DNA from: Tulasnella sp. 424
Taxonomy: Eukaryota; Basidiomycota; Agaricomycetes; Cantharellales; Tulasnellaceae
Reading direction: 5' to 3'
DNA length: 38,190 nucleotides
Assembly: GCA_019633425.1 (NCBI GenBank)
Contig: WSUB01000269.1
Span: forward strand, 1-38,190
Shown here: in pieces, positions 9,535 through 19,820 of the stretch
How the letters are laid out: each line of letters starts with the position of its first letter
Position numbering within the stretch: the first letter of the stretch is position 1
Notes under the pieces: model-generated
The model's database searches: none
The model's input: only the letters and a program-made list of their open reading frames with translations
What the model was told of the DNA's origin: nothing
Made by a program: the position numbers and the translations under genes

Positions 9535-11392
9535 ATGAAGTACTCGATCGCCAGTCTCGCTGCTTTGGCATGGACGGTTACCACCGTCAGCGCCGCTGTC
9601 CCCATGTGGGGCCAATGCGGTGGCATAGGCTACTCTGGTGAAACCACTTGCGTTGCTGGTGCCGTCTGCGTCTATTCAAACGACTGGTACAGCCAATGGT
9701 GAGCTCGACCCTTTCTGAACCCTTTCAATTCCGAATGGCGTCTAACGTCAAGGTGGACCACAGCTTGGCTGGAACCACCACCGGCGGCACCACCACCACC
9801 ACTTCTCGCACCTCGAGCTCTTCCACCACCACCCGGACCTCCTCCACCAGCACTACCACCACCACGTCCACCAGGACCTCCTCGACCTCGACCACCAGCA
9901 CCAAGACTTCCTCAACCTCGACCACCACCTCCGTCCAGCCCTCTGGCACTTGCGGAACCTTCGGCAACCCTTACGAGTCTGGTTACACCACTTACCTCAG
10001 GTGCATTCTATTTCATACCAATGCTGTTCACCGTCACCCTCGCTTACGTCTAATCCCAACAGCCCTTACTACGTCGCTGAAGTCAACGCTGCTGTCGCTT
10101 CTGCTTCCTCTACTTCTCTCGCTGCCAAGTTCCCCGCTGTCGCTCAGGTCCCCAACTTCACCTGGTTCGACGTTGTTGCCAAGGTCCCCACCTTGTGAGT
10201 CTGCCATTGCATACCACCGCGAGCCTATTAAATCTCGCATACTTACTTTACCTCGTCCCTCCTCCACACAGGACCACGTACCTCGCCGATGCCGCTTCCA
10301 TCGCCTCCAAGATCATCGTCCAAATCGTCGTTTACGACTTGCCCGACCGTGATTGCCACGCTCTCGCCTCCAACGGAGAGTTCAAGATCGCCAACAACGG
10401 TGTCAACAACTACAAGGGCTACATTGACGGTATCGCCGCTGCCGTCTCTGGTACGTCAATCTCCTGCCACTCTCTCATCTCCGCATTTAACTAAACAAGA
10501 AACAACCAACCCCTCTCCTTGCAGCCTACCCACAAGTCCGCGTCGTCGCCGTCGTCGAGCCCGACTCGCTTGCCAACTTGGTCACCAACTTGTCCGACCA
10601 GCGCTGCGCCAACGCTCAATCCGCTTACTTGGAGTGCACCAAGTACGCCATCGAGAAGCTCAAGCAGTGCAACATTTGGTTGTACCTCGACGCTGGCCAC
10701 GCTGGCTGGCTCGGATGGGCATCCAACCAGGACCCCGCCGCTCAGATGTTCGCCACCGTTTACAAGGGTGTTGCCAACAACCGTGTCCGTGGGTGAGTTG
10801 ACGTGCTTTCCACCTTCCCTCCTTCCCGCGGAGTTGCTGATCCTTGATTCTTTCTAGTCTCGCCACCAACGTCGCCAACTACAACGCTCTCCAGGCAGCC
10901 ACTCCCGACCCCGTCACCCAGGGCAACCCCTGCGTCGACGAACTCTCTTACATCCGCGCTATCGGTCCTAAGCTCGCCAACAACGGTTTCCCGGCCCACT
11001 TCATCGTCGACCAAGGCCGTTCCGGTCAACAGAACTTGCGTGACGCCTGGGGCAACTGGTGCAACATCGACGGTGCTGGATTCGGATTGCGTCCCACCAC
11101 CAACACTCCCGATGCTCTCATCGATGCTATCGTCTGGATCAAGGTGAGAATTTGGTTGTTTTTTTCTCGGGCGGGGGCCTGTGTTTTGGGTCGAGATTTG
11201 CTGACGGATTTTTTACGCATCTCTTCTGACACATAGCCCGGAGGTGAAAGTGACGGCACGTCCAACACCTCTGCTGTTCGCTACGATTCTACTTGCGGTC
11301 TCAACGACGCCAAGAAGCCCGCTCCCGAGGCAGGTAATTGGTTCCAGGCTTACTTCGAGGACCTCGTCCGCTACGCCAACCCGGCCTTCTAA
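9535..11392 (+). CDS. GH6 cellobiohydrolase with a divergent CBM1 and a Cys-to-Ser change (7 exons, 473 aa)
   Basis: Exons 9535-9698, 9764-10000, 10063-10194, 10272-10450, 10525-10792, 10858-11143, 11237-11392; 1422 nt in frame. Signal peptide [18 protein letters not shown]1 [13 protein letters not shown] with W, W, Y binding-face residues, encoded without the intron that splits it in genes 2 and 3; long Ser/Thr linker; GH6 domain with Asp205 (PDRDC) and Asp251 (EPDSL), matching T. reesei Asp175 and Asp221. The C-terminal loop reads PGGESDG instead of PGGECDG: Ser427 replaces the Cys equivalent to T. reesei Cel6A Cys400, next to the conserved Asp. All other domain cysteines remain, so the Cys368-Cys415-type disulfide should still form. 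Predicted active secreted cellobiohydrolase; catalytic domain near-identical to gene 3. Confidence 0.95.
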
Positions 11393-11665
11393 GCGAACGT
11401 GTCTCTCCGCACGCTCGTTTTCTTCCTTGGATTCGGATAAATTTAGAAGAAAAAATAAATCGTCGTCGATTCACACGTACACTTTGGCTCGGGTAGCATC
11501 AATAACCTTGTTTTTCTCTCCCTCTGTGGTCGTCAGTCTTTTGCTCCGGAAAATAACAAAAATGCATTACTCCACTATCTGTCATTTCTCCTTCGCCTAA
11601 ATTGATCGCGCCTATAAGTATATTCGCGGTGTGCACCTCCACAAACAAACGGGGTCGTATCATCT

Positions 11666-12217
11666 GGCGACCGCTCGAATTATCATGAGCCTTCGTCAGC
11701 CACTGGGCGGCAGGCCGTCTCGTAAGCCGACCATCGCGGCTTCATTGCACGTTGTCTGATAAAAGGTTTGTATCCCAAGTCGAGATGTGGTCATGTTCCA
11801 AATTGTATCGCTTTGAACTTAGTTGAGAGTCTTTACACGATTTGGTCACCAGCGAATGGTAGAGTTATAAGGCCATGAGTTGCACAGGTAGGGGACGGAC
11901 GCGAGTCGATAGGACCCTGTTCGATTTTTTTAACTAGACCCGAGACAACCATCCCATTTCCTCAAGCCCCAGCTTCTCCCAACTGGATCACCAGCAACCA
12001 GCGTTATTCATTCGGTCAATCAAGTACTTTACTCTTCCATGGTGTTCTGGGTTCTCCTTGGCAGGAGTTCCTGTCGGACGAACGTTGCGTGGCTCGAAGA
12101 AGGTTCGGCGATCATGCCCGTGAGGACGATCTCTTGCACGACGGGAGCGCCGCAGTCTCGCCGTTCGCCTTAAAAATCCTGCAAATTGCAGCCCAGAATC
12201 ATGCAAATCCATTCACC
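11666..12217. other. intergenic, no gene seen
   Basis: Upstream region of the DUF6593 gene. GTTCCAAATTGTATCGCTTTG (about 11794) and GGACCCTGTTCGATTTT (about 11914) have similar counterparts in the same order near 22890-22980, so the large duplication, or a dispersed repeat, may begin here. No coding region is supported. Confidence 0.4.
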
Positions 12218-12984
12218 ATGCAACGCACCCCCTCATCCTCCGGCAGCTCAGACCCGCCAATTGTGGACGATATGATCCGTCTCAACTTTTCGAGGAACAG
12301 CGTCTTCAACACCATCATCTCCTCCGAAGACAACGAGATCATGTACCAAGTCTCAACCCCCAACGTCTGGTCTCTGACAAAGAGCGTCACGACTATCACC
12401 AAATTCGATAAATCCTCTGAGCAGAAGGTCTTTGTTGGGGAGATCGCTTGGAAGGTGCTGAATCATCGGATTCAAGTGCGGATTGGATGGCAGAATTGCG
12501 AGTGGATGCCTGCGTGGGAGTGGCTCAAGAATCCCAAAGGCATCTCAACGTGAGTATTGCGACTCTAACTCATCTAGAGTTGGGGTCGGAGCATGTTGAC
12601 TTCTTGTTCGTTTATTCAGAGCGAAAACATTTGCAGCTGAACAAGGAATCCAGTACCGATGGAAACTCCGCAAGTTCGACTATCATGTACTGCCCTTGAT
12701 AAAAATTTAAAATCCGTCGCGCATCAATTCTCACCTCCTCCCTATAGCTAACAGCGGCCGAGAATCCTTCGGAAGGGCGTAACCCCTCCCTTGCGATCTT
12801 TCACTCGCCATGGGTGCGCCTGAGAGGTTTGAGTCCAACGTACCTTGAGGTTTCGTCCAGTGTTTTACGAAGCCTAGACTATATTATCGGTGGGCAGAAT
12901 ATTCCTCTTGACGAGTTCATTCCTCATTAGATTCTATGTTCAGTGGCACTGCTTATCATGGAAAAGGTTCGACGGGATGACTGA
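12218..12984 (+). CDS. DUF6593 domain protein (4 exons, 193 aa)
   Basis: Exons 12218-12549, 12620-12686, 12748-12889, 12944-12984; the phases fit and the 582 nt sum is in frame. The protein begins with a short Ser/Pro-rich leader, then IRLNFSRNSVFNTIIS, EIMYQVSTP and TITKFD. A VGEIAWK stretch and a QYRWKLRKFDYH stretch follow, then NPSLAIFHSP, and it ends in a hydrophobic strand (DYIIVALLIMEKVRR). This order of short beta-strand motifs (fold start, tyrosine/STP strand, W-K strand, RWKL, final hydrophobic strand with basic end) is the pattern of DUF6593, a family of unknown function abundant in Agaricomycetes. The start at 12218 is chosen because the family motif begins soon after; an in-frame extension upstream to 12089 is possible. 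No copy was found before the second kinase-NLR gene. Confidence 0.85.
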
Positions 12985-13783
12985 ACAGGGTCACCAAATG
13001 CTGCTCCATCTTCATGTATTGCAATGCTCATCTAGTCAGCGACCAATTGTCTGTCCTTTAGTACCACCTACCGAGATTTATGTATATTACTTTCAATGAA
13101 CTTCTAGGTACTGGGCTTGGGGATGACCATTCGAAAACGGCTATCGACTAGGATCGTTCCCAGCTCATGCCATCAGTGCACACGCATAGCGCAGGCCCGT
13201 ATGACAAACTCAACGATTAGAGCATCTGGGCGCCTCGCTCCCATAGGCGCATCGGCACATAGCTAAGGTGCATCCTAAGTAGAACATGCGATGATGTCAA
13301 CATATGGAAAGAGAATATACTTGGATGTCACACGGGGCTTAGGTATGCACCCCCAGCACTGTAAACAGATAGGATCGCCACACGTACTCTCGTAGGAGTG
13401 TGTTGCCAACGGCATGTAGTTGTCTGACGCTCGGGGTAACATGTTTTTCAGATTGAGGGACAGTAAACAGTCACTCCGAAAACGTGGGGTACGCAAGGCG
13501 CTGGAACAAACATGTCTCATCGATGCATGCGGTGCGCTTCTTCCTCACCACCTCCAAACCTTTCGTGGAAACTCGATATCACCTTCAGGCACTGACGTAG
13601 TCTCAATTGCAATCAGAAAGGTATGAATGTCGGAGATCTGACGATCGCCACGCGTACGCAAGCGCCGGGGTAGTCGTTGGTTGTGTTCGCTGATCTGTGT
13701 CCACACCACCCTTCGTTCACGACAGTGACCAACGAACTGAAAGCTATTTTCTATACCTGAGCGCATCTCTGTACCCAACATTG
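12985..13783. other. upstream region of kinase-NLR gene A, duplicated before gene B
   Basis: No supported gene. From about 13180 (GCGCAGGCCCGTATGACAAAC) the DNA matches 24790 onward (GCGCAGGCCCGCATGACAAAC) and stays similar up to the start codon. A small frame at 13441-13500 (MFFRLRDSKQ...) has a counterpart at about 25031 (MHFRLRESKQ...), but the frames diverge soon after, so coding is doubtful. Confidence 0.5.
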
Positions 13784-16700
13784 ATGGATTCGGGGCCGCC
13801 TGTACAACCAGAGCAACAAATAGGGGAGCTTGCGGGAGACCTACAAGTCGCCGACCGCCTAATAGCATCCGGAGGCTATGCCGATATCTATCACGGCGTC
13901 TGGACAAGCCCGGATGGCGTGCAAGTCGAAGTTGCTGTCAAAGAACTCAAGATCCCTATCCCAAAGAACCAACAAAGCGATCCGGAAGCTCTACAAAAGA
14001 GAACGGACATAGTTAGTATTTCCAGGTATCAGTACACGACATTACCTCACCTTGGTTTGGCTTGTCCCAGCGCATGAAACGGGAGGTGCTGGCCTGGAGC
14101 CAAACCACGCACCCGAACCTGCATCCTTTACTCGGCTATCGCTCGAAACCCCGTCCGCGACTCATTAGCCCTTGGTGTCGTCACGGTAATTTAACGGACT
14201 ACCTCCTGAAGAATCCTGGCCTTTCCAAACTTGAAAAGCTCCGATTCGTACGTTCGCTTTGTTATTACCTTCTCTCCCAGCGACATTCCTCACAAGTGCC
14301 TCGCCAGATCCATCAAACAGGCTGTGCGCTTCTTCATCTCCACTCGCAAGCACCTCCCATCTGCCACGCCGACATCAAGCCGGAGAACGTGCTTATTAAC
14401 GACTCCTACGAAGCCTCGCTTTCTGACTTTGGCTTGAGTCGGGTACTTCAAGACTTTGATGAATCCAGCGGGCTTACGACCACCGGGGATGTAAAAGGTA
14501 CTCTTAACTACATGGCTGGCGAACTTTTCCTTGGGGAGAAGGCCAGGCCAGGTCGTGAGACTGATGTGTACGCTTTCGGAGGTCTCATGCTAACTGTGAG
14601 TGTCTTCAAGTGGATGATAGGGAACGGGTTTACTAAGCCCGAAGTCTGCGTTAGGTCATGAGCGGGAACCCTCCATATTTCAAGCTTCCCAAACTCAACA
14701 TCATGCTGCAAGCAACGCAATTCCAGCCACCTAAACCAGAGAACCATCCGGATCTACCGCCTTCTGATTGTCTTTGGATTCTAATGCGTCGTTGCTGGAA
14801 CAAGACTCCCTCAGCTCGGCTTACCATGCGAGAGGTTCTCGGGGAGGTTAGTGCTCACGAAAGTTCGACTTTCGACACAGGGACTGATTTATTCACTCTG
14901 CCGACCTAGCTGAATAGATACACCAATATTATCCGATCTAGTTCCGAGTCGATACCTTATGCTCCGTCCGTTTGTCAGAACGATGTGGGAGAAGGCTTTA
15001 GCACGAACTTCCATGTAAGCGGGCCGTACTTGACGACGCCGTCGTGAGTTCAACTATGTCTGATCTACATACTTAGACTCCAAATGCACCTCCTCAAGGA
15101 CAATTTTTAACCTTACTCGGTCCCAATCCTGTTCCAGTGGAGCACTCTAGCGTTACTGAGACAGAAGACATTGGCATTCCAGTTGCGGAAGGAATACCAG
15201 ACGCTCAGAAGATATTCGAAAATCTTGAAGTGGAATCCAAAGTCATTCCTGTGGTCGGAAGATATGTCGGGGCCGTAGCGGACGTTGGATTGACACTGGT
15301 AGGAATGATCGAGGTCAATTCATTTCCGGGTTCTATTCGCCCTCTTCGTGCTTACGGGAGTTTGTCAGACTATGGATAGGAACGAGTACATGGCCAATGT
15401 TCTGGGGCTGAATGCAAGGAAGCTGGCCGTTCTTCTCGAGCACGTGAAGGAAGAATTAGGCTTGCGCCGACTAGAGGAAATTGCCACCCGCATAACCCGA
15501 ATCAAGAGGTCAGCTAATTTCTTTCTCTGCAAAGGAGGGATATTGCCATGCTAAGATCATGTACAGGGAACTTCAGTTCGCGCACGGGAAAGTCATGGAA
15601 TGGAATTCCTCGGGGCTCCTCCAGAGCGCTTTATCCTCTTGTGATCATTCAGAAGGGCTAAGGGCGTGTGAAAGAACCGTCCGGAAAGTTCTAGAGGAGA
15701 TTGAGGTTGGTGATGGTACCGTCTTACTCACTCCGTTGGGTAATACACTGACTCATGTCACCATCAGCTGCTCGTCAGCCTAAATATTGACAACCTCATC
15801 GCTGAATTTGGTAAGTTCTGTGGTTTCTAGGGTGGAGATATGTTGTGACACTTATCTTCCCAGAGAATACGGAGCTACAAAAGGACCGACGGCAGCTACT
15901 GGATCGTCTGGGAGACGGAAATTACGGGGGACAGGGCAACACAATCGAGGATATCACCTGCCTCCCTGGCACCAGGGTGGAGATATTGGATCGGATCGAC
16001 AGCTGGATCAGGGATACGCTGACCTCTGAGCGCGTTCTCTGGATCTGCGGGATGGCAGGAAGGGGGAAATCGACCATTGCGTCTACAGTGGCTCATAGTT
16101 GGAAATACCGGGCCTCTTGTGCGATTTTCCACTTTCGTCGAGGTCGTAACGATTTGGACACCCGTCTGGTCTGCGCGCTCGCACGACAGCTGGGAAGCAG
16201 TCTCATCTCAGAGGTCAAAAATACACTCCTGGAGAGTGTACGGGGGAACGAAGACGTTGCCAACCAACGACTTGATGAACAGTTCAAGATCCTCCTCGTG
16301 GCATCTTTGGGAAAACTCAAGGAACAACCCCATCCCATTCTCATTGTAGTTGACGCACTCGACGAATGTCAAAGTAACAAAGATGTCATCGACTTCATTA
16401 AGCTCATTGACCGACACTCGTCATCATTGCCCCCTAACGTCCGATTCATCCTTACCTGTCGCCCCGAGTCCTCACTCCTTCGCGCGCTTGAACCTAAGCG
16501 ATGGCCTGCAGAAGACCTAGACTCGGCACCCGATGTATCAAGCGACATAGCCCTGTTCATCATTCGAGCTTGCACGCAGATCAGGAACGACCACAACCTT
16601 TCGAAAAATTGGCCTTCTCCAGGGGATGTAGCGCGACTTGTGGAGATGTCCCAAGGCCTATTTCAATGGGCCCAGACTGCGATCACGCATGTTGGGGATG

Positions 16701-19495
16701 GGTCCCCAGATGCCCGGTTAAGGGGATTGCTCCAAAATCCGACGACATGTGGCCTTGACAACCTATATCACCAAGTCCTCTCGAAGGCGTTCAAGGACGC
16801 AGAGTACGACCCTATGCGGCATCAGCTCCTATACTGGATTCTCGGAACCCTCGCCCTGGCCCCTTACCCCGTCTCACTCGACGTAATTGCTTTCCTCTAT
16901 GCCGATTCCGGCGCTTTCAACTGGATGGATGTCGAAGAAATACTTCGCACTGACGTTCTCGGACGCCTGAAATCCATCCTCTTCATTCCCGAGTCGTCAA
17001 CCGAACCAATTCGCCTCATGCACACATCAATCCGTGATCTTTTGCTTGACCCCAAACGATGCAAAGAGAAGCCCTACTTCGTCGGATCCGCTCAAGACAA
17101 TCGGCGCCTTGCAAGTCTGAGCCTTCGGCTTATGGACCGAGACCTAAGGCGCAATATTTGCAATCTGTCGGACCTGTCAAAAACCAATTCGGAAGTCCAT
17201 GATATGATCGAGAGACGCCTTCCACGTGGCCTGCAGTATTGCTGTCGTTCTTGGTCGATCCATTTAATGGCCGGGATAAAGTGGTCGGAAACAACGGTGG
17301 AGGCCATTGATGACATCTGGACCAAGTTCAAGCTAGTCAGCGAAACGAAGTTCCTATACTGGCTCGAAGTGATGAGTTTGATCGGAGCTATCACTGAAGC
17401 CTTTAATGTGGCAGAAGAAATCCATCACTGGCTTCAGGTGAGATGATCGACGACGTTTGAATTCATAATAGAAGCGGGGCTGACTAACGGAGGCTCGCAG
17501 CAGCGGCCGAACGAGTTATCGGATGATATACTCCCAAGTCTTTGGAATGATGCGCAACGGTTTATCGCCGCATTTCGCGAACCAATCTCATTTGGTGCGC
17601 TCCACATTTATTGGTCAGCCCTTCCGCACTGCCCGGTGGGAACAAAGCTGTGGGAGAAGTATAGCGGACAAGCGGGAACTCGGATCCTGCTCGGGCCCAA
17701 GCGACAGTCAAGCTGGCCACGAAACATTTGGACCACATCTGCCGGTGGAGAGGTCGCGGTCGTTCGATTCTCTCCTGACGGCAAGGCTGTGGCATCTGGG
17801 TCCAGGGACGAGACGATTCGCCTGTGGGATACTGGGACGGGAGCACCATTGGGCGACCCGCTGATCGGGCACAATGACTGGGTCACGTCGGTTTCGTTCT
17901 CGCCAGATGGCAAGGTTCTGGCATCTGGGTCCAGGGACGAGACGATTCGCCTGTGGGATACTGGGACGGGAGCACCATTGAGCGACCCGCTGATCGGCCA
18001 CAGTGACTGGGTCACGTCGGTTTCGTTCTCGCCAGATGGCAAGGTTCTAGTATCTACGTCTAATAACAGCAGGGTTCGCCTGTGGGATGCTGGGACGGGG
18101 GCACCATTGTGCGACCCGCTGATCGGGCACAGTGGGCTGGTAACGTCGATTTCGTTCTCGCCAGATGGCAAGGTTCTAGCATCTACGTCTAATAACAGCA
18201 GGGTTCGCCTGTGGAATGCTGGGACGGGGGCACCATTGTGCGACCCGCTGATCGGCCACAGTGACTGGGTCACGTCAGTTTCGTTCTCGCCAGATGGCAA
18301 GGTTCTGGCATCTGGGTCCAGGGACGAGACGATTCGCCTGTGGGATACTGGGACGGGGGCACCATTGTGCGACCCGCTGATCGGGCACAGTGCCCCGGTC
18401 GAGTCGGTTTCGTTCTCGCCAGATGGCAAGGTTCTGGCATCTGGGTCCAGGGACGAGACGGTTCGCCTGTGGGATGCTGGGACTAGGGAACCGTTAGGCG
18501 ACTTGCCGACCGGGCACAGTAACTTGATCACGTCGGTTTCGTTCTCGTCAGATGGCAAGTTTCTGGCATCTGCGTCTGACGACGGGACGATTCGCCTATG
18601 GGATGCTGGGACTGGGGCATTATTGGGCGACCCGCTGACCGGTCACAGTAATTGGATCGCGTCGGTTTCGTTGTCGCCAGATGGCAAGGTTCTGGCATCT
18701 GGGTCCTGGGACGAGACGGTTTACCTATGGGATGCTAGGACTGGGGCACCATTGGGCGACCCTCTGTTCGGGCACAGTGACTCGGTCACGTCGGTTTCGC
18801 TCTCGCCCGATGGCAAGGTTCTGGCATCCGCGTCTGAAGACAAGACGGTTCGCCTGTGGGATGCTGGGACGGGAGCACCATTGTGCGACCCGCTGATCGG
18901 GCACAGTGCCTCGGTCGACTCGGTTTCGTTCTCGCCCGATGGCAAGGTTTTGGCATCTACATCTAGCGACAAGACGATTCGGCTGTGGGATGCTGGGACG
19001 GGAGCACCATTGTGCGACCCGCTGACCGGTCACCGTGATTGGATCAGGTCGGTTTCGTTCTCGCCCGATGGCAAGCTTCTGGCATCTCGGTCTGGTGACA
19101 AGACGGTTCGCCTGTGGGATGCTGGGATGGGGGCACCGTTAGTCAACCCATTGACGGGTGAACACAACTGGGTTGAGTGCTATTTATCCGGGAAATGGCC
19201 TCCGCCTTTTCCACCACATTGCACACCTTCGTCCTTGGATCCCCTCACTCCCCGAACGTTCTTTGAATTCCCTGGCCCTCTCGACCGGTGGAACCGCATG
19301 GATGCATCAAACTGGTTCACGTCTCGTTTCGAACGCTTGTGGTTGGCTCACATCCCCGAAATCCCGTACGTTGGGACCGTCGGCCATTTCGACATTATCC
19401 CCGCTTCTGGGCGACTTGCTCTCTTGTCAGAAGGCCGGAGGATGCTTCTCATCCTTGATTTACCTCGCAATGCGACCCTCCGATCGATCGTATAA
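13784..19495 (+). CDS. kinase-helical domain-NACHT-WD40 fusion protein A (NLR-like STAND receptor; 11 exons, 1705 aa)
   Basis: Exons 13784-14011, 14071-14247, 14308-14595, 14655-14846, 14910-15014, 15077-15313, 15369-15508, 15567-15705, 15768-15810, 15864-17437, 17501-19495; 5118 nt, in frame, no stop. Kinase, residues ~25-295: loop ASGGYADIYHG, Lys53 (VAVKELK), HADIKPEN (Asp157), DFG (175-177), NYMAGELF, DVYAFG. Linker, 296-345. Helical domain, ~345-516: hydrophobic PVVGRYVGAVADVG, then amphipathic helices. NACHT, from ~560: P-loop GMAGRGKST (579-587), Walker B VVDALDEC, sensor FILTCRPES. WD40, 1126-1598: 11 repeats of 43 aa. A conserved tail follows. Eleven-exon structure and phases are shared with gene B. 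Exons 5 and 6 contain no Met, so a separate NLR gene would have no obvious start. Expected role: ligand-triggered self/non-self or microbe sensing, with the kinase as effector or signaller (inferred). Confidence 0.85.
17753..19171 (+). repeat. WD40-encoding tandem array A, 11 x 129 bp
   Basis: Eleven consecutive units of exactly 129 bp (43 codons) without an insertion or deletion, all in the last exon of kinase-NLR gene A. The consensus carries SFSPDGKVLAS, RLWD and DPLxGH. Units are highly similar, while codons 2, 16, 18, 20, 42 and 43 change often. Units 3 and 4 share an unusual STSNNSRVRLW stretch, a sign of recent unit duplication. Confidence 0.93.
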
Positions 19496-19820
19496 ATTTT
19501 GTAAATAGATATCTTTCAGAATAACTACCCTAAAAAAGATACTTACCTCATTTATCGTTACATTTATCGACGGCATAATTAATCACGCCAACGACAAGCA
19601 TTAAGCTCAAAAAAAGTACTACTCCCAGGATTACAAGCTCCTATTACATGTCGTTGACAGTTACATATACTAATTTATGTTGCCCCATTCCCCAACGGCT
19701 TCCATCAGGTAGCATCTCGACATGCGTGTGAGATTTCGATAGCGTCACATTTCGATATGATCTAGAAGCCAACCTCAACGCTAGACGATCCAGAGCGTTA
19801 AGAATGGCGGGAGGATCTAG
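19496..19820. other. 3' flank of kinase-NLR A, no gene seen
   Basis: AT-rich downstream DNA with no coding region I can support. It is the space between the stop codon of gene A and the convergent helicase remains. Confidence 0.5.

Larger units (their letters stand above)
7791..11665 (+). repeat. tandem duplication, unit 2 (promoter + GH6 gene 4 + 3' flank)
   Basis: Second unit of the GH6 tandem duplication; see the unit at 4051-7790. Similarity continues through the 3' flank to about 11665, where CGGGGTCGTATCATC matches CCGAGTCGGATCATC at the end of unit 1. The coding part is mosaic: signal peptide, linker and catalytic domain are close to gene 3, while the CBM1 segment is clearly different and lacks its intron. 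Confidence 0.8.

Noticed and set aside
14248..14307. Earlier acceptor sites (CTCCCAG, CACAAG) for kinase intron 2 in gene A
   Set aside because: The CACAAG site is not kept in gene B, and the CTCCCAG site throws B out of frame. The GCCAG acceptor works in both and gives the usual spacing between LRF and the ALLHLH helix.
15137..17446. NACHT protein as its own gene starting after the kinase
   Set aside because: No Met in exons 5 and 6, all splice phases continue from the kinase, and the arrangement is the same in the second copy. Kept only as an alternative to test by cDNA.
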